Shown: positions 17,469 to 25,814, counted from the first letter of the stretch. The stretch: 64,000 nucleotides of DNA from Parabacteroides massiliensis (GCF_900155425.1 NZ_LT700189.1:1109787-1173786); one strand, 5' to 3'. Numbers and translations are program-made. Notes: a model not told the origin generated them from the sequence alone.

Positions 17469-17842
17469 CTCGCACCGCCTTTCCTTTTCAGGGTCATGGC
17501 ATACCTTTCGGTCAGGCGGTCTACCTGTTCGGAAGTGGTTTTCACCAACCGTTTTTCCACAAAGGCATCTATTTCCGCTCTCGGATAGCGCAGGTTCTTC
17601 CCATACTGGGAGTATGACACTTCACCCTGCATACGGTAACGCTGCAACGTGCGTGAACTGACGCCCAACGCCTCGCATACCTCTTTCCCCGTCATCCACT
17701 TGCCGTCATTTACGGAATCTTCCCCCGTCCGTTTCCGGGCTTCCTCTTCCCGCCTGACGGCTTCCTCCACGTATGCGGTGATGGAATCCAGTTTTTCCAT
17801 GAGCCGGAGGTATGCCCGGCTCTCCATCGTAATTACTTCCAT
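17465..17842 (-). CDS. Helix-turn-helix protein (excisionase-like)
   Basis: The start at 17842 (MEVITMESRAYLRLMEKLD) gives a 125-residue protein; an upstream ATG at 17896 is less likely. It has an N-terminal coiled region (about 8-40, EKLDSITAYVEEAVRREEEAR), then a winged HTH: WMTGKEVCEALGVSSRTLQRYRMQGEVSYSQYGKNLRYPRAEIDAFVEKR. It is the first gene of the primase operon. Proteins of this type often bind element DNA to assist excision or replication. A perfect 12-bp inverted repeat about 80 bp upstream (17921-17959) may be its operator. Confidence 0.82.
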   Translation of the reverse strand: MEVITMESRAYLRLMEKLDSITAYVEEAVRREEEARKRTGEDSVNDGKWMTGKEVCEALGVSSRTLQRYRMQGEVSYSQYGKNLRYPRAEIDAFVEKRLVKTTSEQVDRLTERYAMTLKRKGGAR

Positions 17843-17920
17843 GATGTTTTCCTTTAATGTTTGCCGCAAAGTTCGGCAGTTTGCGGACAGAAGCACACGA
17901 GGTCGGTACGACTAAATTTC

Positions 17921-17959
17921 AATGCAATCTATCTGATTGTTCATCATATAGATTGCATT
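17921..17959. repeat. 12-bp inverted repeat upstream of the HTH-primase operon
   Basis: AATGCAATCTAT (17921-17932) and its exact complement ATAGATTGCATT (17948-17959) are separated by 15 bp. It lies in the 345-bp non-coding gap 17843-18186. It could be an operator or a recombination/replication site. Confidence 0.55.
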
Positions 17960-18075
17960 ATAAACAACCGTTGGATTGACTTTGAATGACAAGTATTTTA
18001 CTCGGTATAAACAGAATCGACTGACAAAAACCGGAACAAGCAGTGCAAAAGTGGCTTTTCTCTCTTACGAAATAG

Positions 18076-18097
18076 CTTATACCGACATCGGTATAAG
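18076..18097. repeat. Palindrome in the gap before the RloB-like gene end
   Basis: CTTATACCGA-CA-TCGGTATAAG is a near-perfect palindrome with 10-bp arms. A half-copy (CTCGGTATAA) occurs at about 18001. A third hairpin (CCATTTTG...CAAAATGG) follows at about 18119-18152. The gap holds no convincing gene. Confidence 0.45.
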
Positions 18098-18186
18098 GAT
18101 TGTTTGCAAATAAAAATTCCATTTTGCAAAGATCAAATGCTTTACAAAATGGAATCATATTATTCCAAGCCGGCTCGTCAAGTTTC

Positions 18187-18750
18187 TTATCCTTCGTCTT
18201 GCAGGATAGCTACCAATTTATAAACCCCTGAAGACGGATTCTGCAATTCCTTTAGTTGCTTGGCTCTTTTGACCGCCGTTTCCAAATTCTCTTTGAGGAA
18301 AGCCTGTTGGGGCTCGCTGAACGATGACTTTTGATAGCTGTTCCACACAGTGTCACTTTTCTTCAATTCTTGCAATGCCGCTTTCGTGCTTAGTGCCGTT
18401 TTTTGATCCTTGCCGTGCAATAACAGCCAAACCTCAATGCACGGGTTACTTAGAAGGAGTTCGGCTTTGCAAGACAGGATTTTCTCATTGACGGCCGGAA
18501 CATCCATGTCATACATGAGGAACGTACTGACCTTGTCCCCTGCCGAAATTTTCACCTCGCGTGTACGGCTATCGACAAGGGATTGGGTTATCTTCGTACC
18601 CTCTATGTGTGAAATAATGCGCACCGGTGACTTATACCATTTCTTCAACAGGTTGATGTAGCAGACTTCGGTTTCTCCCTCGCAAATGACCAGAGCGATC
18701 TTGCGCATTCTCTTGACGGACGTTTTTTCTCTTCTGCTCGCCATAGTCAT
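18187..18750 (-). CDS. RloB-like Toprim protein (AbiLii-type effector)
   Basis: A 187-residue protein of the RloB family. The start at 18750 (MTMASRREKTS) follows GGAGGA and overlaps the ATPase stop by ATGA. Toprim-like features are CEGETE at residues 23-28, DMD at 81-83, and the RloB signature SNPCIEVWLLLH at 101-112. RloB proteins are found with RloA-like ATPases in restriction loci and abortive-infection systems (AbiL), and resemble the OLD/PARIS Toprim effectors. The gene is therefore predicted to be the nuclease or effector of a two-gene defence system with the upstream ATPase. Activity is inferred. Confidence 0.82.
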   Translation of the reverse strand: MTMASRREKTSVKRMRKIALVICEGETEVCYINLLKKWYKSPVRIISHIEGTKITQSLVDSRTREVKISAGDKVSTFLMYDMDVPAVNEKILSCKAELLLSNPCIEVWLLLHGKDQKTALSTKAALQELKKSDTVWNSYQKSSFSEPQQAFLKENLETAVKRAKQLKELQNPSSGVYKLVAILQDEG

Positions 18751-19976
18751 TCCTCCAGCAATTGTTTGATGCACTCGACGGAAGAATCGACATACGGGAC
18801 AGCGTCAAAGCGACCCTGTATGTACCCCTTTTCCGCATCCATGTTTTCACGGAAATCCTTGAAGTCATAGAGCGAATATACTTCCGTCGCACCGTTCTCC
18901 GTCTTGTTTACAAATACGATCTGGTCCCTTCGGAGACGCTTGACGTCAATCAGGTTGGTATTGTGCGAAGAAAATAGCAACTGGCTTCCCTCCGAAGCAT
19001 GGATCAAATCAAGAATGAAATCGGCCAATCGCGTATGCAGTCCCATATCGAACTCGTCCATCATGATGCCCTTTTTATACTTCACCACATCAAGCAACCT
19101 TAGCAGGATTTGGAACAACTTCCGGGTTCCGCTGGATTCCTCCATATCCATATCGAACATCACATCCGGCTGGTTCCGATGGACGGTTTTGAACCGCAAA
19201 ATATCTACAAGCCTGTAGGAAAGTTCCGCCTGTCCCGGGACGACCGTCGGCGCAGGAATCTGTTCCTTCCGCACGTCTATGTCGGTAATGTCCGTGTCAC
19301 ATATCTCCAGAGCCTTTAGGATAACACGCTTGTAGGTATTGAAGCTGTCGAGTACCATCATGTCGTTCACATTGACAAGCCCCAGCAGGAACTGGTTCAT
19401 GAAATACCGGTATAGTTTCTGCCCGATTTCCCGATTCATGGAACTTGCCCGGCTAAGAAAAAGGTTCTTGTCGCTCGTGTTAAGCACCACGTCGCCGGGT
19501 TTTGCAATTACTCCGTTTCCAAAGCTATATGTTCCGTCAGCCTTGCGGACAAACACCTTGGCTCGTCTACCGACAGGATAGTGGTACAGGCTTTCTGCAA
19601 GGATTTTGCTCTTGGTTAATTCAAAGGCATATTCGTATTCCACGTTTTCACAGACAAAATCAATCAGGAATTTGCTTGGCTTGTCTTGCATACCGTCAAA
19701 TTTGAACGGCTCGAAATTGAAAACCGCACCTTCGTTATTAAGGTGTGATTCAAGAACCATCCGACAGCAAAAACTGATGGCTGTGAGGATGTTGGATTTG
19801 CCCGAAGCGTTCGGTCCGAACAACCCCACCGACTTCAATATGGGGACACCGTTCCATTCCATGACATTATGCTTCAACTCACGAGCCAAAGCCGTGTTGA
19901 TATTTGCAGCACGGAAGTCTATTCTGATTCTGTCCTTGATGGAATAGAAATTTTCAAATTCAATTTTAAGTATCAT
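18747..19976 (-). CDS. AAA/ABC-type ATPase of AbiL/RloA type
   Basis: A 409-residue ATP-binding protein (COG1106-like, AAA_15/AAA_21). The start MILKIEFENFYSIKDRIRIDF (19976) is the usual one for this family. It has Walker A GPNASGKS at 54-61, an ABC signature-like EESSGTRKLFQILLRL, Walker B GIMMDEFDMGLH, and an H-loop LFSSHNTNLI. Such SMC-like ATPases sense phage infection and control an associated nuclease. It is coupled to the RloB-like gene by ATGA overlap. A perfect 18-bp inverted repeat covers its -7 box and reaches into the start codon (see 19975-20021), so expression looks tightly controlled. Confidence 0.85.
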   Translation of the reverse strand: MILKIEFENFYSIKDRIRIDFRAANINTALARELKHNVMEWNGVPILKSVGLFGPNASGKSNILTAISFCCRMVLESHLNNEGAVFNFEPFKFDGMQDKPSKFLIDFVCENVEYEYAFELTKSKILAESLYHYPVGRRAKVFVRKADGTYSFGNGVIAKPGDVVLNTSDKNLFLSRASSMNREIGQKLYRYFMNQFLLGLVNVNDMMVLDSFNTYKRVILKALEICDTDITDIDVRKEQIPAPTVVPGQAELSYRLVDILRFKTVHRNQPDVMFDMDMEESSGTRKLFQILLRLLDVVKYKKGIMMDEFDMGLHTRLADFILDLIHASEGSQLLFSSHNTNLIDVKRLRRDQIVFVNKTENGATEVYSLYDFKDFRENMDAEKGYIQGRFDAVPYVDSSVECIKQLLEE

Positions 19977-20021
19977 TAAAAGTCTATATTTGTAGCTTTC
20001 CTGCAAATATAGACTTTTAAT
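19975..20021 (-). promoter_or_regulatory. Promoter/operator of the AbiL-like operon: 18-bp perfect inverted repeat
   Basis: The arms are 19975-19992 and 20004-20021, perfect complements of 18 bp with an 11-bp spacer. The right arm contains TATATTTG on the minus strand (20004-20011), a good -7 box, with TTG 19 bp upstream (20031-20033). The left arm overlaps the first two bases of the ATG at 19976. A repressor bound here, or a hairpin in the leader, could block transcription or translation. Confidence 0.65.
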
Positions 20022-20077
20022 TTAATGTATCAATCACTTATTGATAAAATATAGGTTGATTAGTGATACTTTAACAT

Positions 20078-21136
20078 TCACTTTCCTCCCGGCCGTATCA
20101 CATACGATGGATTGTTCCGAATCTCCCAGCGTTCCAGCTTGTCGCTGCCCGTAAGTATCAGCCGCTCGTAAAGGTATGTGATGATCGGCTGCGAGGGCAA
20201 TACCACGCGGCTGTCCGCCGTGAACTCTCGGAGCGGACGGTCGAAACGCCGGCTCTGGAAGTCCGAGAGAGTGATTTCTGCAAGCTGCATCTTACCATTC
20301 TTCTCCATCGCCACGAACAGCGAGCTGTCGTCCTTGCCTTTCGCCACCGAGCGGATTTTTACGCCGGTTGGCGTGGTTACGGAAGTGGGCGTATTGTCCT
20401 TTTGCGCCTCTATCTCGCTTATCTTCCATGCGTAAACGATGCCCGAACGGGGGATGAAGGCGTACAGCGAGTCTCCGATGACCTCCATGTCGTAGGAATC
20501 CCCCTGCGGCTCCGTGCCGCTGCCGATGAAGTTGCCGGGCGTGCTCAGACGGGCGAACACGGCATTGTTGTTCGCTGCCATGAGTTCGATGGCTTCGCGG
20601 TCGAACACGCGGACGTTCTGTTCCTTTGAATCGCGAACAAAGGCGAAGCGTTTCGTAGCCGCCACACAGCCAGCCCACGACACGTTGCTTGCCGGCCACG
20701 AGCCTGTGCCCAGTCGGGTCAGGTATGTTCCGGTACGCTTGTCAAACACCTGCACCTCGCGGTTGTTACCGGCGGCCACGAACAGGTGGTCGCCCTCCAC
20801 GTACACGTCACGGGCAAGGGTTCTGTCCCCGTTGGCGATGCTCCGCTTGTAGGTCAGGGCTTCCGCATCGAACACGTCCACGCAGCTTTCTGCTGCGTTT
20901 GCCACGTACAGCTCGCCTTCGTCCAAGCAGAGGTTCACGGCTTGCAGGGTGCGGTTCTCGCCCAAGTCGGCGGCGGTACGTACCGTGTATCCGTCCAGAT
21001 AGTAGTTGTCCATCACCGATACGGTGTCCACCGGTTGCGGCACGTAACGGTCTTCCGTGATTTCGCGTATCTCGGTCTGCTCACAGGCCGTCAATATCCC
21101 TACGATACCTGCGCATATCATTATGCCTTTCTTCAT
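20078..21136 (-). CDS. Beta-propeller lipoprotein of unknown function
   Basis: A 352-residue lipoprotein (signal MKKGIMICAGIVGILTAC, lipobox LTAC). Repeated segments of about 45 residues with the pattern of propeller blades are visible: LYVANAAESCVDVFDAEALTYKR, LFVAAGNNREVQVFDKRTGTYLTRLG, FAFVRDSKEQNVRVFDREAIEL. It probably sits on the envelope and binds protein or glycan. Its start overlaps the stop of the metallopeptidase gene by ATGA, so the two are co-translated and may act together. No specific family name is recognised. Confidence 0.75.
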   Translation of the reverse strand: MKKGIMICAGIVGILTACEQTEIREITEDRYVPQPVDTVSVMDNYYLDGYTVRTAADLGENRTLQAVNLCLDEGELYVANAAESCVDVFDAEALTYKRSIANGDRTLARDVYVEGDHLFVAAGNNREVQVFDKRTGTYLTRLGTGSWPASNVSWAGCVAATKRFAFVRDSKEQNVRVFDREAIELMAANNNAVFARLSTPGNFIGSGTEPQGDSYDMEVIGDSLYAFIPRSGIVYAWKISEIEAQKDNTPTSVTTPTGVKIRSVAKGKDDSSLFVAMEKNGKMQLAEITLSDFQSRRFDRPLREFTADSRVVLPSQPIITYLYERLILTGSDKLERWEIRNNPSYVIRPGGK

Positions 21137-22416
21137 TTCGTTTCCTCCTTTCCTTTGGCCGTGGTAACTGTTACCGGGTGCTCGGTGAAGTATTTCACGA
21201 GCCGGCTTTGCTTGTAAAACTTCTCGATGTTCTGTTCCAACACCGCGTCGTCTTGGAAGATGGCATTGATGTCGCAGTCACGGTAAGGTGCGTTCTCCGG
21301 CTTGTGGAAGCCCAAGAGGTTGCGGTCGGTATAGGGCAGGTCTCCTTTGCGGCTCAGCCACATGTGCAGCTGCCAGATGAACACCGTCCAGCCCACGTTC
21401 ACGCCGGCCTCGTTGTTCGCACCGTAGGTCATGTTGCTGTTGTGCGAATATCCCATGCAGTGCATGAACTCGTGGGCGATGGCCTCCCATCCGCTGAATG
21501 AGGCGTAGTGCCCGTAGAAGTTCCAGTCCGTCACCGTCCAGATATATCCACCGCCCAGTCCGCCGTAGGCCGGGCTGCTCTGTCCCAAAATGAAGGTCTT
21601 CTCGGCTTTGAAGCGTTCCTTCTCCGTCTGGTACTTGTCGGCATCGAAGAGAATCTTGTCGTTGTCGCACAGGTCGCCACCCATCACCTCGCTGAAGTGC
21701 GATAGTACATAGTCGTATTCGGGCGTGGTCATCATGTAGGCATAGTTGCTCACGATAACAACCCATTCGCGGGCGTATATGGGCCGCAATTCCCTGTAGG
21801 GGCAGTTGTCTCCTGCGGTGGGTGTCCAGCTATAATTGGAAAAGCTGCACGTCCACTTGGCATCTATCTTCTGTAGTTTCTTGAAATGTTCGTCGTCGCT
21901 CTGAAGGCGTACCATCATGTGCTCCATGTCAAGGTGCGGGCACTCGAAGCTGACGAATCCGCCGTCCGCCGTGCGACACACGTTACGCCGTCCCACGAAT
22001 GAGGGCTTGAACGTGAAACGGGAGAAGCCGGGGATGGAGTCGAGGTAGGCCACGGGCAGGTATTCCCCGACTTCGGGGATGTACATTTCGAGCGTCACAT
22101 CATAGATGGTTTTTGCCGACCAGCTGGTGATGCGGAGCGAATCATCTTCGGCGGTCTGCCGCACGCTGATCAGCTCGTCGGTGCGGAAGGTGTAATCCGC
22201 CTTGCCCACGATTTCCGACGAGGGGTCGGCAAGGTTCAGAATGTGACGGGCGTGCTCTGCTGGTAACTTTCCATAGGTCACGGTGTCCGTGCGGAAGTCG
22301 TCCTTGAAGGGGATCTCGATGTCGTTGTACACCGTCTCGTCCTCGTAGACGGTGGAGCAGGCTACAGGCAGCAGCATGGCCGCGCATAGCAAGGCCCATA
22401 AGCCCTTTCGGGTCAT
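21133..22416 (-). CDS. Metzincin-like zinc metallopeptidase lipoprotein
   Basis: The start MTRKGLWALLCAAMLLPVAC at 22416 gives a lipoprotein of 427 residues; ATGs at 22443 and 22479 are in frame upstream. The zinc-binding motif HExxHxxGxxH is complete: HEFMHCMGYSH, with His315, Glu316, His319 and His325. Downstream, NMTYGANNEAGVN may supply the Met-turn. The N-terminal 200 residues have no recognised domain and may be a beta-sandwich. The enzyme is predicted to be surface-exposed or periplasmic and to cleave an extracellular protein. It is co-translated with the propeller lipoprotein downstream (ATGA overlap). Confidence 0.8.
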   Translation of the reverse strand: MTRKGLWALLCAAMLLPVACSTVYEDETVYNDIEIPFKDDFRTDTVTYGKLPAEHARHILNLADPSSEIVGKADYTFRTDELISVRQTAEDDSLRITSWSAKTIYDVTLEMYIPEVGEYLPVAYLDSIPGFSRFTFKPSFVGRRNVCRTADGGFVSFECPHLDMEHMMVRLQSDDEHFKKLQKIDAKWTCSFSNYSWTPTAGDNCPYRELRPIYAREWVVIVSNYAYMMTTPEYDYVLSHFSEVMGGDLCDNDKILFDADKYQTEKERFKAEKTFILGQSSPAYGGLGGGYIWTVTDWNFYGHYASFSGWEAIAHEFMHCMGYSHNSNMTYGANNEAGVNVGWTVFIWQLHMWLSRKGDLPYTDRNLLGFHKPENAPYRDCDINAIFQDDAVLEQNIEKFYKQSRLVKYFTEHPVTVTTAKGKEETK

Positions 22417-22512
22417 GTCTTTTGTTCTTGTCTTGTCATTCATTCGATTGTTCTTGTCTATTTTTGCAGGTTCGTTCATAATCGTACTTCTTGCGTTCCT
22501 ATCGGCTTGCCC

Positions 22513-22974
22513 TTAGTCATCCATTTCTATCAGGCGGAATCTGGGGTCGAAAGTCAGTTCCAGCCGGTTGTTCAACTTCACCTCATAGCCCTTGCGGTCG
22601 CGTTCCACCTTGCAGATGTAGCTGTCGGAGTAATGTTCCTTCACGAAAGTCAGGATGGGCAGCGGAACGATAGCCACGGGCACGGTGTCAAGGCGGCAGT
22701 CCACTTCCTTCCACTCGCCGTCCTTGTCGAACTCCACCCCGGTGCCATCGGCATAGCGCACCTCGTAGGTCGTTTTCAGGTGCTCGCGCTCCAACGTGAC
22801 GAGCATGGCACGTTTTCCCTTGAAATGTTTCTTCAGGAAAGTTTGCGACTTGGCTGGAAGCTGTTCTGCCGTGATCGGTCTCTTGTTGTCGGCACAGGCC
22901 GGCAGGACGATGCAAAGGACAAAAGCCACGCAAATGCTGACGGTGGCGATTGTACGGTCGAATCTCATTTTCAT
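22513..22974 (-). CDS. PepSY-like secreted protein
   Basis: A 153-residue exported protein (N-terminal signal ending near VLPACADN, possible lipobox LPAC). It has two repeats of the PepSY_like (DUF2874) type: LPAKSQTFLKKHFKGKRAMLVTLEREHLKTTYEVRYADGTGVEFDKDGEW and LPILTFVKEHYSDSYICKVERDRKGYEVKLNNRLELTFDP. Such domains are thought to inhibit or chaperone peptidases. A similar protein lies at 24445-24891, and a metallopeptidase is encoded next to this one, which makes an inhibitor or partner role plausible but unproven. Confidence 0.85.
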   Translation of the reverse strand: MKMRFDRTIATVSICVAFVLCIVLPACADNKRPITAEQLPAKSQTFLKKHFKGKRAMLVTLEREHLKTTYEVRYADGTGVEFDKDGEWKEVDCRLDTVPVAIVPLPILTFVKEHYSDSYICKVERDRKGYEVKLNNRLELTFDPRFRLIEMDD

Positions 22975-23017
22975 GTTTTCAGTTTTTTATCTGTTGTTCT
23001 TTTCTTTTCATCGTTTG

Positions 23018-23716
23018 TCACTCCATACTGAAGCCGGTTGCCCTTAGCGAGCAGGATTGCAGGATCATCCTGTCCAGCTCGTTCCGTTTCGCCCGGACGG
23101 AGTGGATGCAGCCTTCCGCCATGTGCGTGAGGATGCCGGACAGGTCTCCGTCAACTATCGGCAGACGGGCGGAGATACACGCCGCCAACGTATCGAACAC
23201 GAAGCCGTGTACCGGGTCGCCTTTCTTGGCACTTTCCCATCTGCGTGCGTCCACATACGTGCCGTCCTGCCTGAAGAGTAGGGTGTGGCAGAGTAGCTCG
23301 GACAAGATGCCATCATCCACCCGTTCGAGCCGTTTGATGAGCTGACCGGGAAGGCTGACGCACCTGCGGTAATTCTCACGGGTAATCACGCGCACCGGGC
23401 GGTTGCCGGATTCCTTGCGTACCGATTGCAAGAGCTCGTTATTTTCCTTTTCTCCCTCTTCGGGGAGGAACACCCATATCGGGGCGTCCGCCGTAAGGTG
23501 TCCTGTCGGACAGGGGCTGTCCTCGTACCATCTCACGATTTCCGCATACTTGTGCCACAGGTAATCACGCACGGCACGTTCGTACCGTGAATGGTCCGCA
23601 CGGGGGAACAAGGTCTTCATCACTAATTCCCCTGCCACCGGGAAACCGCAACGCACGAGGGCGGACACCGTCTTTCCCGGCAAAAGTATCAAATTATTCC
23701 ATTTCAATGTTTTCAT
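23018..23716 (-). CDS. Capsular polysaccharide synthesis-like protein
   Basis: The start MKTLKWNNLILLPGKTV (23716; MAM two codons earlier also possible) gives a 232-residue protein. The pattern DAPIWVFLPEEGEKENNELLQSVRK, RVITRENYRRCVSLPGQLIKRL, LSELLCHTLLFRQDGTYVDARRW follows the Caps_synth / DXD sugar-transferase family (IW...W.QG, VI...N...Y..lP, SD..R...L...GG.W.DA). The DXD-like element reads VDAR. The family members transfer sugars in capsule or glycoprotein synthesis. This copy lacks a membrane anchor and the usual SD..R is SELLC, so activity is uncertain. It sits in a cluster of envelope proteins. Confidence 0.65.
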   Translation of the reverse strand: MKTLKWNNLILLPGKTVSALVRCGFPVAGELVMKTLFPRADHSRYERAVRDYLWHKYAEIVRWYEDSPCPTGHLTADAPIWVFLPEEGEKENNELLQSVRKESGNRPVRVITRENYRRCVSLPGQLIKRLERVDDGILSELLCHTLLFRQDGTYVDARRWESAKKGDPVHGFVFDTLAACISARLPIVDGDLSGILTHMAEGCIHSVRAKRNELDRMILQSCSLRATGFSME

Positions 23717-23777
23717 TGCCATATTATTTAATCGTTCTTGTTTATTGACTTTATCGCATTCCGTAAATAAAAAAACG

Positions 23778-23808
23778 GAAGCTCCGGGCTGTCGCAGGCG
23801 GAAGCTCC
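23778..23808 (-). terminator. Hairpin with U7 tract upstream of the Caps_synth-like gene
   Basis: An imperfect GC-rich hairpin is followed on the minus strand by seven U residues (23769-23775), ahead of the gene starting at 23716. It could be a terminator of the upstream unit or a leader attenuator. Its sequence is related to elements at 23920-23951 and 26121-26152. Confidence 0.45.
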
Positions 23809-23999
23809 CTGATTCTTCGTTGTCTTCACTTGTACCGCATCCGCCGATGCGAAGTGAACTAACTATTGGTATATCGGCTTGCCGGGAATTCGGACAAGCC
23901 AAAACACTAAAATACCCAAGAAGTCCCGGCCTTTCGCAAGGGCGGAACTCCTATGTCTTTTCTCTCTTATATATTTGTCTGAATTGCACTTTTCTTATT

Positions 24000-24416
24000 T
24001 TAGCAGAGCCAGTCTCGGTCGATGGCCGGCAGTTCCTTTTTCCAATACCATTTCCACCAAGCGAAGCGTTTGCGCACCACGAAGTAGCTTACTTCCTCGC
24101 TTTCTTTTTCCGCCTCGTAGTCGAACGCCAAATGGCCGACAGCCAACCGTTCCGCCCAATAGAGGATGTAATATGTGAACAGTGGCAGGGCGGCAAGTCC
24201 CCAGCACACCTGCCAGCCCAGAAGCAGGGACGGCAGCAGTGCCGCAAGGAAACATTCCGTGTACTGTCGGCGGTGGATGCTCATCTCCATCTCCTCCCAA
24301 ATTCCTTGCTCTCCGTAGGGGAGGGCGGTCAGGGTGACAATCGGGAGGGTCACGTAATCGTAGGGGTTCAGCCGGCCTTGCAGCAGCCGGGCGATTTTGC
24401 TGTCATATATGAACAT
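24000..24416 (-). CDS. Membrane protein of unknown function
   Basis: A 138-residue protein from MFIYDSKIARLLQGRLNPYDYVTLPIV (24416). A hydrophobic hairpin of two membrane spans lies in the middle (CFLAALLPSLLLGWQVCWGLAALPLFTYYILYW). The C-terminus is charged and aromatic (KRFAWWKWYWKKELP). The N-terminal half carries ALPYGEQGIWEEMEMSIHRRQYTECF. I recognise no family. It lies in the same direction between two secreted protein genes, so it probably belongs to the same envelope operon. Confidence 0.65.
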   Translation of the reverse strand: MFIYDSKIARLLQGRLNPYDYVTLPIVTLTALPYGEQGIWEEMEMSIHRRQYTECFLAALLPSLLLGWQVCWGLAALPLFTYYILYWAERLAVGHLAFDYEAEKESEEVSYFVVRKRFAWWKWYWKKELPAIDRDWLC

Positions 24417-24444
24417 AGTGTCAGGTTTTAATCGTTCTTGAAAT

Positions 24445-24891
24445 TTACCAGTCCCTTTCGGCACGGATGAACGTGCCTTGATAGTTGTAGTACAATTCCC
24501 AGCAGGGAATATCTATCTCGTAACCGCCCGGTTGTTTCTCCACCTTGTAAGGTACAGCATCGGGGTAACGGGTGGCGATGTCCGTCGCGATGGCTTCGGG
24601 CAAAATACCCTCTGGCAGCGCGGAGAACTTGCAGTCCACGCTCGTCCAGTCGCCTTGCTTGTCAAAGTCCAGCTCCGTGCCGTCCGAGAGCCATGCCTCG
24701 TACTCGGTCGTGCCGTCGTCCTTGTCACGCACGATGCGGCTGCATTCCGCCATTGGGAAGTACTGCGCAATGAACAGCTGCGCCTTCTGGGGCAGAGCGT
24801 CGTAGCCGATTTCCTTTTCGTCCTTGTCGCAGGATACTACCGTCAGTATCACGGACAGCAGCAACCATGTCTTGATAAGCACCTGTTTCAT
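24445..24891 (-). CDS. PepSY-like lipoprotein
   Basis: A 148-residue lipoprotein (MKQVLIKTWLLLSVILTVVSC, lipobox VVSC). It has two PepSY_like (DUF2874) repeats: LPQKAQLFIAQYFPMAECSRIVRDKDDGTTEYEAWLSDGTELDFDKQGDW and LPEGILPEAIATDIATRYPDAVPYKVEKQPGGYEIDIPCWELYYNYQG. It is a paralogue of the protein at 22513-22974. Its stop is 28 bp before the membrane protein start, indicating co-transcription. The role may be peptidase inhibition or ligand binding in the periplasm; this is inferred from the family only. Confidence 0.87.
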   Translation of the reverse strand: MKQVLIKTWLLLSVILTVVSCDKDEKEIGYDALPQKAQLFIAQYFPMAECSRIVRDKDDGTTEYEAWLSDGTELDFDKQGDWTSVDCKFSALPEGILPEAIATDIATRYPDAVPYKVEKQPGGYEIDIPCWELYYNYQGTFIRAERDW

Positions 24892-24941
24892 GTTCTTTTT
24901 ATTTTATTGGGTTCCCATTTGTTTTTTTTAATTTACCTTTT

Positions 24942-25814
24942 TCATAGCGTCTTTCTGTTCCGCCCTCCGGGACGGCTGTTCATCGGGCGGTTCATCCGCC
25001 TGAGCAGCGCGGCTTTCAGGCTGTCAAGGAAAGGCGTCTGCCGGTTGCGGATGCGCAGGTCGCCGAATGTCCGGGACAGGTTCTTGTCCAGCTCGATGTT
25101 GAACGCCCGCTGCACGTACTCCGACAGTCTTGTCAACGGGACATCCCCGAATGCCTTACGGCTGTCCAATGCGAACAGCAGTTCGGTCAGCTCCGTCTTC
25201 GTCGCTTCCCATGTCAGGCGCACCTTCGGCAACGATTCTTCGGCTTGCCGCAGCTCGAACGCCTCTAATTCCTTCGTCAGGTAACGGATCAGCCGCTCGT
25301 TGGCAAGAAGCCGTGCCGCCATGAAGTCACAGTTGGTCGAGAAGGACGGATCACGCTCGTGATGGAACGACTCCAAGTAGAGTGCCGTGTCAAGGTTGCC
25401 ACGCAGGTAATAGAGTGCGTCCAAGTGGGTCAGCCCAGAGCGGTAGTAACGTACGAAATCCGAACGTTTCTCGTTGTAACGGTTGATGCCCCGTATCTCG
25501 TCTATCAGGTAGCTTCGCTGTGACTCGTTGCCTACGGGACGGTTCATCTCGATGTTGTATATCTTACGGTAGTAGATGAGCCGGTGGCAGATTCGGGGCT
25601 TGATTGTCTTGAAGAACTCGATTTCCTCCGCTTCGTCACGGAACGTGTACCCCGCTATGAAGGCTTTCAGTTGCAGGAAAGCGTCCGCGAGCACCAACGA
25701 GGCTTCGAATGACTTCTTGATCATGTTCAGGTCTCCGGCCTCTATCTTCTCCACTTTCTTTTCTGCCTCTTCCTCAAGCCTTGCGGCGAAATCCTTCATG
25801 TCCGTCTCAGCCAT
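24942..25814 (-). CDS. rteC: RteC-family regulator
   Basis: A 290-residue homologue of RteC, the CTnDOT protein that activates the excision operon of Bacteroidales conjugative elements after tetracycline signalling through RteAB. Family features are clear: AEEIEFFKTIKPRICHRLIYYRKIYNIEMNRP, FVRYYRSGLTHLDALYYLRG and HERDPSFSTNCDFMAARLLANERLIRYLTKEL. The C-terminal third (RLTWEATKTELTELLFALDSRKAFGD to SLKAALLRRMNRP) is the winged-helix-like DNA-binding part. It overlaps the small gene upstream by 8 bp. It indicates that this region is, or was, part of an integrative conjugative element. Confidence 0.92.
   Translation of the reverse strand: MAETDMKDFAARLEEEAEKKVEKIEAGDLNMIKKSFEASLVLADAFLQLKAFIAGYTFRDEAEEIEFFKTIKPRICHRLIYYRKIYNIEMNRPVGNESQRSYLIDEIRGINRYNEKRSDFVRYYRSGLTHLDALYYLRGNLDTALYLESFHHERDPSFSTNCDFMAARLLANERLIRYLTKELEAFELRQAEESLPKVRLTWEATKTELTELLFALDSRKAFGDVPLTRLSEYVQRAFNIELDKNLSRTFGDLRIRNRQTPFLDSLKAALLRRMNRPMNSRPGGRNRKTL

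Noticed and set aside
17958-18158. A 66-codon frame on the minus strand
   Set aside because: It lies in a gap full of inverted repeats, has no family resemblance and no promoter.
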